DNA of 64,000 nt from Tritrichomonas musculus (taxonomy: Eukaryota; Parabasalia; Tritrichomonadida; Tritrichomonadidae): the NCBI GenBank assembly GCA_039105265.1, contig JAPFFF010000006.1, positions 3,410,001 through 3,474,000 on the forward strand, in the 5' to 3' direction. Under the pieces are notes generated by a model, which was not told the origin of the DNA, did not search any database, and saw nothing but the letters and a program-made list of their open reading frames with translations. Of the stretch, positions 44,601 through 53,209 are shown one piece after another. The position numbers and the translations under genes were made by a program. Position 1 is the stretch's first letter, and each line of letters opens with the position of its first letter.

Positions 44601-45610
44601 TGAGAACCAGGATTTTTACGTGTTAATTTCAGGGGTATATTGAAGCTGTAATTAGTACCTACCCATTCATTACCTTGTTTAGTCATTTTGTAATCTGTAC
44701 CGAATGCTTCATCGTGAAACTCAAAAGTTTGACCTTCAATTAATGCTTCAAATTCAGGACTACCAGGAACATATCCCCAATCAGCATAATATAAAGGATT
44801 TGTTTTATCATCTATTACACCGTAAGCTTTCATTTCATAAAAGTCTGGTAATGGAGAACGATACAATTTAAAGCAATTGTCCGCATCTATTGTATTACAC
44901 CTAAGATTTATTAATTTATTTGAATCATTAGCTTTGTCACAACTAACATTTGTTTTTTGATTTGCGATATAATTTATTTTCATAAATCCAGATGTATATA
45001 AATTTAATGGTGTATCACCTTTTTTATTTGACATATATATTTTTGCTCCAACGTCATCTTCTTGATAAACCAACTCATAATTTCCATTTGAAATGTTAAC
45101 AATAGGATTTTTAAACAAGCTTTCTTTAGAAGATTTAGTTATAATTGCTTTTGGTAATTTCATATATGCAGGTAATTCTATTTCGAATACATCACCGATA
45201 TATTCACCAAATTCAGTTTTGATTGATAATGAATTTAAATCTGGTTGATCTAAATTTTCCGTTAATTTATCTGAAGTAATGATGAAATCATATATACCAT
45301 CTTCAAATGAAAAGTCACCATCATCACCATCTTGTTTATCTTCTAATGTTTTAATTCTTGATTCATGATTGTTTAATTCATCCGTAAATTTCATGGTTTG
45401 TTGATTGTATGAAGAAACTGATGCGTCAATATCAGCAAGTCTTAATGTTAAACTTTGAGGATTTGTTGAAGTCATTATTATGTCTCCATCAATAGTGGCA
45501 TCACCATGAACATGAATGTTTTTAAATTCTGAGTCTTTATCGGGCATACCACCTCCACCACCGATGAATGCTCCATCTTTTGCATTTTGTTTTGTAATTA
45601 TTGCAGTCAT
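41684..45610 (-). CDS. Large fibre-like Polinton protein, 1308 aa
   Basis: The longest minus-strand frame of the element. Its start, with a Gly-rich loop (GAFIGGGGGMPDKD) and HVHGDATIDGDIIM, resembles the N-termini of phage or virus tail and fibre proteins. A short coiled coil follows (NHESRIKTLEDKQD), then many beta-rich segments. A central heptad region (ISALQNYCAKLEKEINDMKN) lies next to a hydrophobic segment (about 575-610). NNETLTTTLN occurs twice in the C-terminal third. A role in host attachment is inferred from this architecture; no named domain is visible. Read outward it lies upstream of the penton candidate, and both are on the minus strand. Confidence 0.6.
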   Translation of the reverse strand: MTAIITKQNAKDGAFIGGGGGMPDKDSEFKNIHVHGDATIDGDIIMTSTNPQSLTLRLADIDASVSSYNQQTMKFTDELNNHESRIKTLEDKQDGDDGDFSFEDGIYDFIITSDKLTENLDQPDLNSLSIKTEFGEYIGDVFEIELPAYMKLPKAIITKSSKESLFKNPIVNISNGNYELVYQEDDVGAKIYMSNKKGDTPLNLYTSGFMKINYIANQKTNVSCDKANDSNKLINLRCNTIDADNCFKLYRSPLPDFYEMKAYGVIDDKTNPLYYADWGYVPGSPEFEALIEGQTFEFHDEAFGTDYKMTKQGNEWVGTNYSFNIPLKLTRKNPGSHEVAFICIAKNEANKKVLHTFAGYDNQGNPFELLVNKGMLAPKDNCKIQTYKEDNDAWRVYIYPVKDFANCTYSATLSINNKTYDFIVNFEYKSSGLNNYKLQSDNYFELLEYHYTSPLQVGNPPYGLILYMPKDDELIYTIADVSYEKGMNTFEFLANTGYYTVSPRPEACTTLYTNFNIQTSGVVIGENIESHVFVLNSLGNTVDIAVNQISALQNYCAKLEKEINDMKNKTNWFDVVMDVVQISNFCFNFGGLMKVGAEGIFGALKLAFSKNAGSTVKEVAYVDEIIDDGLVLAPHEVVEEKPYIETEIIIPDERLCFKFYCEHIETNYKIDVSFMVDDIGEMYRIYKYEYKENGSIECLNSDAADISAINCELVYEFPYLLIYGTIQPSFVKLKYTPATKNDKELLLGETLTNNQLLTASATKKLIENHKEHMLTSLNASMDNYALKTQLMNYELTKEIPDNINVKIYFKFKLTKPSPNFTATITFKWVNAEGVDDSYTGVFIVENNKIVKRTGPNKKITFLGVTGSIGGRQTQYGYYNYEEGIFQWTPTVAEGGREVFNVDPERTYFIENVIYGSNLNSYALKTDMPTIPDDLVNNETLTTTLNDYRRKDDLSYGNTDEILTRENDILNYEFVDVPFTFTKYSTKILCISEWYKIFNRNEFYIDATLTKNSNVITGTYKYELTHSNGVKKKYRCSEINYSLYVTTSGTISNINDMYIYEGEIVINKLGYNSKPSEFPDNKLLSAKYVNNEFNNFVNNETLTTTLNEYIHNDNLIKDIIIDDEGNIDAMDKIVMQTLNNCTSTNISLKLFQTLDTKITNLKEQPNTTITHYCPIEESMNSINDFIVGAPVYMTGKVYKYVDSLWVQSTENDTTDCICSVKTNGKWNEYVGICVKIDKVNKCVTFATHGDYLVKVTDTSCYGIGDEVFIDEGELKTLTGQTAITSKINRTTVGVITSIINKNMISVFKS

Positions 45611-45643
45611 TTATTAATTTATTAATTATAAAAATAAATATTT

Positions 45644-45985
45644 TTAATATTCAAATTTAAGGAATAATGTGAAGTTATCAGGTATTATTTCATTACCTTT
45701 TGCATCAGTGAACCATACTTTAAATCTATCATGGTTTAATGTATATTTATATTTTCTGTTGTCATCAGGTGGTGTTAAATTTGCATACCAAACGAGAGAA
45801 TCACAGTATTCATCACGAGGGACAAATGACGCGTGCAGTTCGGTTTCGCCATCTAAATATCCATCACATGTAGCACGGCAATATTGAAATGAAATATATC
45901 TATCATTGCGAGAATTAACGAACTCAGGAGGAAATTTATTTTCATAGTCACGAGTGATAAAATAAGTTTTGGTTGTTTTATGCAT
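45644..45985 (-). CDS. Candidate minor capsid (penton) protein
   Basis: A 113-codon, beta-rich frame ending NFTLFLKFEY. Its size and alternating-strand pattern suit a single jelly-roll, and such a protein is a standard Polinton component next to the structural genes. No diagnostic motif is visible, so this is an inference from size, strand pattern and place. It lies immediately upstream of the fibre-like gene on the same strand. Confidence 0.45.
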   Translation of the reverse strand: MHKTTKTYFITRDYENKFPPEFVNSRNDRYISFQYCRATCDGYLDGETELHASFVPRDEYCDSLVWYANLTPPDDNRKYKYTLNHDRFKVWFTDAKGNEIIPDNFTLFLKFEY

Positions 45986-46067
45986 TTATGATTTGATAAA
46001 AATAAAAATATATGAATTTAAAACATGTAGCCTTTGGCTGTAGAATTCTTTAGGAATTCGTCTGGGT

Positions 46068-46418
46068 CTATTTCGAGAAAATTTCATAATTTTCGATTAA
46101 ATAGTTTTTAATTATTGGTATTAATGAATATGCTTTTTGGGACATGAATGAATCAAGCTTGAAATCATTTTTCTTGATATCTTCTGTTAATCCTTCATTT
46201 ATTAAATCAACGTATTCATTAACTTTAACTTCAAATGTTTCCTCGCATATGGCAATTAATTTTTGGCAACATTCCTGATTTATTTCTTTATCATTAGTTA
46301 TTTCATCATATAAATCGAAAACGATGTCGAAAATATGATCGTAAATAGCATTTTTGCTAATGACATCATTTATGACTACATTAAGCCATAAATCAATGAT
46401 TGTATCATTTATTTTCAT
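46068..46418 (-). CDS. Uncharacterised Polinton protein, 116 aa
   Basis: An acidic, all-helical small protein (INDTIIDLWLNVVINDVISK, EECCQKLIAICEE-type helices). No recognised domain. It is one of a run of minus-strand genes between the capsid protein and the fibre-like gene. Confidence 0.6.
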   Translation of the reverse strand: MKINDTIIDLWLNVVINDVISKNAIYDHIFDIVFDLYDEITNDKEINQECCQKLIAICEETFEVKVNEYVDLINEGLTEDIKKNDFKLDSFMSQKAYSLIPIIKNYLIENYEIFSK

Positions 46419-46444
46419 TTATATTAGGATAAAAATTTATAAAT

Positions 46445-46918
46445 TTAAAACAAGTCTGGGTCTATTTCATCTTCGTTTATGTTACATTTACTAGCTAATT
46501 CGTTGACGATTTCAACTTTAGCATCAGACCTATTTTTAATGAATTCATTAAGTTTATTTTGATTTTCACATTCTTTTACTATACATTCATGATAAAATGA
46601 TGTTTTATAATTTATTCTATCAGCTTTAATATAAGCTTTCATCATTCGTTTAGTTAATTCATTTAAGGATTTTTGATTGAATGAACGTTTAGGAATAGTT
46701 AACCATTCACACTGAGGGAATAACTCTCTAAATTCTTTATATGCCATGACTTTTTGGGTGTTATTTTTATAAACTAATGAAAGAAATAATATCTTTACGT
46801 TCATTTTGTATTTATAGAATTTATCAGGTATGAAGTCATCAAAATATACTTGAACAGCTTTAAGTTCTGATTCAGGAAGTTTTTCGAATAACTTATTAAT
46901 GTTGATGTATTCACTCAT
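46445..46918 (-). CDS. Uncharacterised Polinton protein, 157 aa
   Basis: A helical protein with Lys/Glu-rich segments (ELKAVQVYFDDFIPDKFYKY, SLNELTKRMMKAYIKADRIN). Not recognised. Its place next to the capsid gene suggests a structural or assembly role, but nothing in the sequence proves it. Confidence 0.6.
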   Translation of the reverse strand: MSEYININKLFEKLPESELKAVQVYFDDFIPDKFYKYKMNVKILFLSLVYKNNTQKVMAYKEFRELFPQCEWLTIPKRSFNQKSLNELTKRMMKAYIKADRINYKTSFYHECIVKECENQNKLNEFIKNRSDAKVEIVNELASKCNINEDEIDPDLF

Positions 46919-46988
46919 TTATATAGAAATAAAAAATTTGAAAAATAAATTTTAAATAGATTTAAAAATTTTTGAAAAAGTTTAAAAC

Positions 46989-48662
46989 TTACTCATAACC
47001 GAATGGAACACCTTTAGGGAAATATTCAACGCCATTAACAGACCAAGTAAAGTATGTATCGCTACATACCCATGCCTCGGGACTCGGTGGATGTTGTTCT
47101 TTATGTTCTAAATCAGGAATGAAATATGTATCATCATCACCTCGGTATAATGGTTGACCACGGAAAGTGACAGTTACTGAATTATTACCAGTATCGATTC
47201 CATCAAATACATAACCAGCATTTGAACGTTCAAGTTGGAAGTTAATACCAAAACTTGTACCATCACTTCTGCAGTTTGTATAACGTTTACCAGTTACTGG
47301 ATCATTTAATGGTTGAGTAAATGAATCCTCAAATTCTTGTGTAGCTTCAAGTGAACCATCTAATTCATTAGCGATTAATTGATGTTGGTAAAATCGGGCG
47401 CTACATGTACTTCTGAATTCAGTGTCTGGATAAGTTCTCTTATTAACGACTAATTGAACATTTTGATACATGATATTTTCAAAACATGTAATATCTCCTG
47501 GAGTACGTGGAAACATCATCGTAATATTAGTAGCAATTCTGAGAGGAATTGATTTTGAAATTTCTAAACCATTAACTTTGGCACTACCTTCAAATATTTC
47601 ACGTGTTAATTCTTGTGATGGAACTAATAATGGAGTACGTAATTCATTAACGAGTCCTTGATATACTCCAGGTTTGAGACCAAAACCAGCGAGATTTGAT
47701 CGACCAAGTTGAATGGTACCACCTAAAACTTGTAATGTTATTTTACCAACTTTCATATCAATTCCGTTTGCATCTGAACCAACAGTAACTTTTAATGATC
47801 CATCAGCAGGTTCTGAATTTGCACCAGCTTTATATTCGATGACTATATTTGATGGATTACCAACTTGTGTAAATTTACGTGTAATTGGAATAACTGCGGG
47901 CATTTCTTCATCAATGGCTTTATCTTCAAGGAACTGTAAAGTTTCTTTAACAACGTTTGGATTAACTTGACACCAAACCATTGCACGTAATGAGGTTTTA
48001 ACTTCTTCTTCAATTTCACCACAAATTGCGTTGGGATAAAGCTGCCATGCCTGAAGTGCGAGTTGGTCAATAAATGGTATCGTTAATTCAATTGTGAATG
48101 TGTGTGGTTGACTATCTGCTATATCCTTTAAATCAATATAACATCCACATATAGATGGTGAATATTGACTAACATTTTCCCATGTTGAATGAGAGAATTT
48201 AGAAGTTGCCTTTGCATCTCGTGGTTTAATTGAATTGTAAGCGAATGATTCACGCTGTAATTCATCTTGTCTGTATGTATCTAAAAGTTTTCCATTAACC
48301 CAAAATCTACAGTCTTCATAAAATTCAACAGCATTTTTGAAACCAACAAATATTTTCATTAATCCGTTAGTATCTGCTGAAACATCAATTTTATCAGAAA
48401 GTTTTAATTGAAAATCTAAAAGAACTGTTGTAAATGATTTTTCAATTTGTGAAATTGTATGTCCTGAATGAGTAAGTTTTATACGTGTTTTGGTACCAAC
48501 TGGAAGTGGTGCATCTTTATCTTTGAATTCTTCCATAATCCATGAAAATGAATTATCACCACCATTTCGTTGAATTAAATGTCTAAGTTTATTTTGAAAG
48601 AATGAGAGAATATCTCCTTCATCATTACCTAAATTTTTCGTTTGAGCGTTTAAGTATGTCAT
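46989..48662 (-). CDS. Polinton major capsid protein candidate
   Basis: A 557-codon, beta-rich frame of the size expected for a double jelly-roll major capsid protein. Long runs of alternating strands occur in both halves (for example FTTVLLDFQLKLSDKI, HTFTIELTIPFI and SLRAMVWCQVNP in the first; KVNGLEISKSIPLRIATNIT and NNSVTVTFRGQPLY in the second). The N-terminus carries a helix (SFFQNKLRHLIQRNGG). Its position between the packaging ATPase side and the penton candidate matches other Polintons. The family is inferred from size, strand content and context rather than from a short motif. Confidence 0.7.
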   Translation of the reverse strand: MTYLNAQTKNLGNDEGDILSFFQNKLRHLIQRNGGDNSFSWIMEEFKDKDAPLPVGTKTRIKLTHSGHTISQIEKSFTTVLLDFQLKLSDKIDVSADTNGLMKIFVGFKNAVEFYEDCRFWVNGKLLDTYRQDELQRESFAYNSIKPRDAKATSKFSHSTWENVSQYSPSICGCYIDLKDIADSQPHTFTIELTIPFIDQLALQAWQLYPNAICGEIEEEVKTSLRAMVWCQVNPNVVKETLQFLEDKAIDEEMPAVIPITRKFTQVGNPSNIVIEYKAGANSEPADGSLKVTVGSDANGIDMKVGKITLQVLGGTIQLGRSNLAGFGLKPGVYQGLVNELRTPLLVPSQELTREIFEGSAKVNGLEISKSIPLRIATNITMMFPRTPGDITCFENIMYQNVQLVVNKRTYPDTEFRSTCSARFYQHQLIANELDGSLEATQEFEDSFTQPLNDPVTGKRYTNCRSDGTSFGINFQLERSNAGYVFDGIDTGNNSVTVTFRGQPLYRGDDDTYFIPDLEHKEQHPPSPEAWVCSDTYFTWSVNGVEYFPKGVPFGYE

Positions 48663-48775
48663 TTTAAATATTGAAAAAAAATTAAATAATAAGTTAATAA
48701 AGAAAAGAATTTATAGTTTTGAAAAAAATAAATGAATTAAGAAATGAAAAATAAATTTTTTACATTAATGAAAAT

Positions 48776-49096
48776 ATGGCATTTGGAAGTTGGTTTAAAA
48801 ATATTGTGAACGGAGCTAAAAACATAATTGGCAAAATAGTTCCAAAAGTAAAGAAAGCAGTTGAAACAGTTGGTAGATTTGCACCATTGATAGGACAAGC
48901 TGGTGATTTAATAGGTGGAAGTGCTGGTGAGGTAATAAATACAATCGGAAATGGTGTGAGTAAATTAAATGACAGAATTAATTATAAAGGAGGAAACGTT
49001 AACGCGTTAGGTGCGAATGGTGCAGGAGCTAGAAGAATTGTTGGAGCGAACGGAGCAGGTATTAGAAGGTTTGATATTCCGTTATTGAAGGAATAA
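48776..49096 (+). CDS. Amphipathic Polinton protein (MAFGSWFK family, longer copy)
   Basis: A 106-codon frame that opens MAFGSWFKNIVNGAKNIIGK, sharing its first eight residues and amphipathic helix with the protein at 40765-40992. It has a Gly/Ala-rich middle (APLIGQAGDLIGGSAGEV) and a repeated ANGAGxRR motif near the C-terminus. It is likely a virion-associated, membrane-active or core-linked small protein; this is inferred from amphipathicity and from its place beside the capsid gene. Confidence 0.65.
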   Translation: MAFGSWFKNIVNGAKNIIGKIVPKVKKAVETVGRFAPLIGQAGDLIGGSAGEVINTIGNGVSKLNDRINYKGGNVNALGANGAGARRIVGANGAGIRRFDIPLLKE

Positions 49097-49103
49097 AAAT
49101 AAA

Positions 49104-49247
49104 TCATGAGTAAAGTCGTTTCCTCATTTCATCAGTTAATTCAGGTGGTTTATCGTTTAATGTTGGGGAAAGTTTCACAATGCGAATGAGTAAATTAGCG
49201 AGTTCAATAATTGCTAAACAACCAAGAAAAATTTCTGATAAACTCAT
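49104..49247 (-). CDS. Small membrane protein, 47 aa
   Basis: A short minus-strand frame: MSLSEIFLGCLAIIELANLL, then IRIVKLSPTLNDKPPELTDE and a basic tail. One hydrophobic segment of about 18 residues is followed by a polar tail. It fills the gap between 48776-49096 and 49318-49677 with only a few spare bases on the left, and its coding-like composition supports it as real, although it is small. Confidence 0.5.
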   Translation of the reverse strand: MSLSEIFLGCLAIIELANLLIRIVKLSPTLNDKPPELTDEMRKRLYS

Positions 49248-49317
49248 TTATTATTAATTAAAAATTTTTATTTTTGTTTTTAATTAAAGATCTTTGATCA
49301 GAATTATTTCATAATTC

Positions 49318-49677
49318 ATGGATTTAAAAGTTATTGAACCAATTAAAAACTATTTAAAAGAATTTAAAACAGTCGATGAATTTAATTTATGGTATTCAAA
49401 GAATAAGGAAGAAGTGGATAAGTTAACGACTCATAAATTAAACAAACTTTATCATATAATTGGTTATAGAATTACAAAAATAAAGGGTGTGTTGATGTTA
49501 AAGAAATGGGTTGAAAAAGAGGAAAAAGAGATAGTTAGTAAGGATTCGCCCAGGACGGATGCCATTGAAGAATTAAGAAATGAAATAAATGAAATCAGAA
49601 ATACAGTAAATAAAATTATATCATTTCTTCAGGAATCGTCAAGTTCTATTGATGTATTACCACCATCGACAACTTGA
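49318..49677 (+). CDS. Coiled-coil Polinton protein, 119 aa
   Basis: A Lys/Glu-rich helical frame with a C-terminal coiled coil (IEELRNEINEIRNTVNKIIS-like heptads after DSPRTDA). Not recognised as a family. Its 3' end overlaps the convergent ATPase gene by 49 bp. Confidence 0.6.
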   Translation: MDLKVIEPIKNYLKEFKTVDEFNLWYSKNKEEVDKLTTHKLNKLYHIIGYRITKIKGVLMLKKWVEKEEKEIVSKDSPRTDAIEELRNEINEIRNTVNKIISFLQESSSSIDVLPPSTT

Positions 49678-50462
49678 ATGATCATATATGGATGACTTTC
49701 ACAATCTTCAGTTTTTCGTTTCAATATTTTTGAATACATTTCATAAAATTCGTCAAATGATAAATTAGATGCTGATTGTGAATAAATATAACGTAATTGT
49801 TGTTTATTGAAACATGGAAATATAAATAATGTTGATATTTCATTTTTAACATGAGGTTTTAATCCTTTCCAGCCTTGAATTAAAAGGAGGAATGAAAAAT
49901 TTATATGTCTACATCTACGTATTAATTGGCTAAAATAAGATTCTTCTGAAGAAAAGAGTTTACTATTTGAGATATCATCGAATAAAACGATTGTATGCAA
50001 TACTTCTCTGTTGAAATCAGAAACGGCAAGCATTTTAAACATATCCTCTTTTTGTTGATCATCTATTTTATCCTGCAAGTTTTCCCGTTTGATAAGATTA
50101 TATAAATTCTTTGCTGAGATTAAATCCTTCATAAATTCAACAGCTTCTTGTTCACTAATTATAATATATGGAATCATAAGAAGTGGCTTTAAAGCTAAAA
50201 ATGTTTTATCTGATTCTTGACCGTCTTTTGTAACGTAGATAAATAAGTGATGAGTGTTTAATACACCTAATTTGATGATTTCCTTTAATGCTATCACAGT
50301 CTTTCCTGATGATTGCTTACCAACTATGACGTTAACACTATTTAACCTAATATTAACCTCAGGGTGTATTTCAGAAATTAGGCTTTCATTTTTATTCATA
50401 GTATAGGTTTTCAACGTATTCATAACGTGCGTTTTAACCATATTCTCTAATGATGTGTTCAT
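49629..50462 (-). CDS. Genome-packaging ATPase (FtsK/HerA type)
   Basis: A 277-codon frame with Walker A VIVGKQSSGKTVIALKEI at about residues 41-58 and Walker B HTIVLFDDIS near 157. These are followed by FSQLIRRCRHINFSFLLLIQ, which carries the sensor and arginine positions typical of A32-like packaging ATPases. The protein is expected to drive DNA into capsids. Length is normal for Polinton ATPases. It is transcribed in the same direction as the capsid gene. Confidence 0.88.
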   Translation of the reverse strand: MNTSLENMVKTHVMNTLKTYTMNKNESLISEIHPEVNIRLNSVNVIVGKQSSGKTVIALKEIIKLGVLNTHHLFIYVTKDGQESDKTFLALKPLLMIPYIIISEQEAVEFMKDLISAKNLYNLIKRENLQDKIDDQQKEDMFKMLAVSDFNREVLHTIVLFDDISNSKLFSSEESYFSQLIRRCRHINFSFLLLIQGWKGLKPHVKNEISTLFIFPCFNKQQLRYIYSQSASNLSFDEFYEMYSKILKRKTEDCESHPYMIIQVVDGGNTSIELDDS

Positions 50463-50568
50463 TTTCTATGTATTAATGTAAAAGTTTATTTTAATTATAG
50501 ATAAAAATATATTTTATGTTTATGAATCATTAACTGAAATTAGATATTAACACATTTCTTAAAATTTA

Positions 50569-52002
50569 TTATTCAGGTTCTTCTACGATTGCTGATGTTT
50601 GTAGTGCTTGTACTTGTGATTGAACATTAGCATCAAACCATTTATTAAAATCACTTGGATTTGGAGGTAATGTATTTATTCCTTTAAGTATTATTGCAAT
50701 TGTTGCTTTAGCAACTAATGGAATATGTTCAGGGTCAACTGGTAGTCCGGATTTATTACACATTTCACATGCAGTAGGTACAAATTCACCAATTTTTACA
50801 GGATTAATTAAATAATCGTGAACTATGAACTCAATAGCTTCTTTAACTGCTTTCTTTCCTCTTAAATTCTTCCATTGATCCTCATTAACATTCATAACAC
50901 TTTCACCATAAACATAAACCATTGCAGGAAGTAAAGCAAATTGATTCCATATAACCGTTGCCATTTGTGTAAGTGTGAATGGTAATTTTACACCGTTGAG
51001 GTATTTGATACCTTGATAAATTGGAGAGATACACTTACCAACAAATGCCTGATAAGTTGAACGTTTCTTTGGTTTGATTAAGTGCTTTTCATCGATACCA
51101 GCAGCTTTTAATTTTGTTTCAAAGTCTTGCCAACTTTCACCTGCATAATTAGTGACTGTACGCCCTGTTTCATCAAATTGAGGATGATATATATTATTAA
51201 TAAATCCTCTTAAGTTCATACCTTGTTTATGAGCTTCTTTACGTTGGTCCACAGTTGGGTAAGCTTTATAATAAGCATTGCGATATGGGAATAATGACGG
51301 TACGGTTGTAAATCCATTAACTATTACAGGCTTTTTACCTTCTTTTGTTTGTACGACGACTTCAGGTGTTCCATCACCATCTAAATCTCGACCAGTAGCT
51401 TCATATAAATCATTATATCCATGTCGATTAATCCATTCATTCGCACTTACAACACTTTGAGCGTCTCGAATTTGTTTAACATCTTGATTTAATTTAGCCA
51501 CAACATTAATTAAGTCATCCATACCAACATTACCGTATTTATTTTGTTTTGCCTTTTTCGTTGGTTGAATTGCAGCCATTCTTTCACGGTAAAACGCCAT
51601 ATCATTTAATGCTTTAGTTAAGTCTTTCTTATTAATGTTATTTTCTGCCAAGCTAGCGTATGATTGATCACGCATTTGGTTTAATTGAGAAACATTATTT
51701 ATTAATTGCGGAATTTTCGATTTATTCATTTTATTAATTGGTAAAAAATTTAAATTATCGTTTTTGTTTTGAAAATTATTTAATCTAGAAATAAAATTTG
51801 AAATTGATTTATCATTTATTCTCAAACCTTCATGTTGTATATAATTATTTTCATTTAAAAATTTCATTAAATTTGCTACTGAACCTTGCCATGAAGGCGA
51901 CTCATGAAGAGTAACGTTAAGTTTTTCATTAATTAATTCAATATATTTATTAAGTTTATCAAGTTTCAAACCTTTAAAATTATTTCTATTTAATTTTGAC
52001 AT
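50569..52002 (-). CDS. Uncharacterised Polinton protein, 477 aa
   Basis: A 477-codon frame near the right end. The N-terminal third is helical and Asn/Lys-rich, and the middle has DLINVVAKLNQDVKQIRDAQ, then an acidic D-L-D-G-D-G-T-P-E-V block and a hydrophobic region (PFTLTQMATVIWNQFALLPA). I do not recognise the family. It reads inward from beside the right subterminal repeats, and its size suggests a structural or DNA-terminal role, but this is only inference. Confidence 0.65.
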   Translation of the reverse strand: MSKLNRNNFKGLKLDKLNKYIELINEKLNVTLHESPSWQGSVANLMKFLNENNYIQHEGLRINDKSISNFISRLNNFQNKNDNLNFLPINKMNKSKIPQLINNVSQLNQMRDQSYASLAENNINKKDLTKALNDMAFYRERMAAIQPTKKAKQNKYGNVGMDDLINVVAKLNQDVKQIRDAQSVVSANEWINRHGYNDLYEATGRDLDGDGTPEVVVQTKEGKKPVIVNGFTTVPSLFPYRNAYYKAYPTVDQRKEAHKQGMNLRGFINNIYHPQFDETGRTVTNYAGESWQDFETKLKAAGIDEKHLIKPKKRSTYQAFVGKCISPIYQGIKYLNGVKLPFTLTQMATVIWNQFALLPAMVYVYGESVMNVNEDQWKNLRGKKAVKEAIEFIVHDYLINPVKIGEFVPTACEMCNKSGLPVDPEHIPLVAKATIAIILKGINTLPPNPSDFNKWFDANVQSQVQALQTSAIVEEPE

Positions 52003-52519
52003 ATTCTTTATATTAAAATAAATTTAATCATTTACGTATAAAATTTATGTTTTCAATTTTTTTGACTTTTGAGATTTATTTTTTTTGAGACATGTGATAT
52101 AAAATAAATGATAAAATAATTTTATAATTTGTGGTGAACGTTTATTTATTAAAATTTTTTCGATTTATGTGAGTATTCAAATTATCAGACATTTCGGAAA
52201 TAACGTATTTTATAAAATTTTTTCGATTTGTGAGAGTATTCAAATTTGCAGACATTGCCGAAATAACGGATTTTAAAAAATTTTATAATTTGTGAGAGTA
52301 TTCAATTAATGCATTTTTGCAAATAACGGATTTTAAAAAATTTTGCAAATAATAACCGTAAAATCACATTCAATTAATGCATTTTTTCATTCAATTTTGC
52401 ATTTCTTGCAGCTTGCATTTTTGCTACTAACCGATTTTATGATTTGAATGTCTTCTCAATTAATGCTACTAACGAATATTATGATTTGAATGACTTCTCA
52501 ATTAATGCATTTTTGCAAC

Positions 52520-52890
52520 TTTACGTATAAAATTTATGTTTTCAATTTTTGACTTTTGAGATTTGAGGATGTAATTTATGAAAATCATGCCGCTTTGCGG
52601 CGCGGACAAAGTCCTTTATGAAGGGGTGATGAATCAGTGGACAAAGTCCTTTTTTGAGGTGTGAGGAAAAAAATTAAAATGTTAAAAAAAAATTTGTAAT
52701 AATATTATCACATATAACAAAATTTATGAAATAAAAATTAATGTGTGGATGCGGTGGTGTATATAAATTGATATCATAGATTCTAAAAAGCAGTGAGTTG
52801 TGGATTGGTGAAATCATTATATATATAATAACTGTGTAATGTGACGTGAACAATTATTAACCCCCCACTGCTTATCTCATATACACTACT
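52520..52890 (-). repeat. Polinton right terminal inverted repeat
   Basis: Inverse of 33385-33751 with few differences, including the GC-rich block TGCCGCTTTGCGGCGCGGAC. An extra partial copy of its inner edge (TTTACGTATAAAATTTATGT) lies at about 52032-52080. Confidence 0.9.
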
Positions 52891-52965
52891 AAAAGCAAAG
52901 AGAAAAAGAGTTTGTCAGATTGCAAAATTGAGAGGTTGTAAAATCCTCTCAAACTTTACCCTTAA

Positions 52966-53205
52966 GGTACAAATCCAGTACGTTATTTTTTGAACAGGAG
53001 AACGTTTATTATTTGAATAGTTGCATGTCTCTGAAAAAGTTTAAATTGACTAGGTTTGTTTTTGACACTTATTTTACAATTTAAATAAACATTATGACAT
53101 GTTATATGAAATGGATGAAAATAATCGTTTTTTATTTAACATGTCATTTTATTCTTTGAGAATGTCAAAAAAAATTGCGGTTACTAAACGTACTGGATTT
53201 GTACC
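52966..53205. mobile_element. 240-bp TTAA MITE
   Basis: Inverted ends GGTACAAATCCAGTACGT and ACGTACTGGATTTGTACC are flanked by TTAA at 52962-52965 and 53206-53209. No coding frame. This is a piggyBac-type non-autonomous element, and it uses the same TTAA that closes the palindromic MITE to its left. Confidence 0.85.
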
Positions 53206-53209
53206 TTAA

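Larger units (their letters stand above)
33385..52890. mobile_element. Maverick/Polinton, 19.5 kb, whole-looking
   Basis: Bounded by inverted repeats that start AGTAGTGTATATGAGATAAG. Flanking words AAAAG at 33380-33384 and 52891-52895 are likely the target duplication (5 bp match; 6 bp is usual). It carries protein-primed DNA polymerase B, a retroviral-type integrase, an FtsK/HerA-type packaging ATPase, a major capsid protein, a penton candidate, a large fibre-like protein and several small unknown proteins. All large frames are open and the two terminal repeats are very similar, so it looks whole and young, with no obvious break. I did not recognise an adenain-type protease. Confidence 0.95.
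32819..52961. mobile_element. Palindromic TTAA-flanked MITE, split by the Polinton
   Basis: Ends GGGTAAAG (32819) and CTTTACCC (52961) are flanked by TTAA at 32815-32818 and 52962-52965, as for piggyBac-type elements. The arms pair over their length: CTCTCAATTTTCGGAATCTGACA on the left matches the inverse around 52910-52940, and ATTAAAAATTGTCTGGGCCA (about 32909) matches the inverse near 33320-33345. Removing the Polinton leaves a foldback element of about 632 bp. No coding capacity. It is older than the Polinton inside it. Confidence 0.7.
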
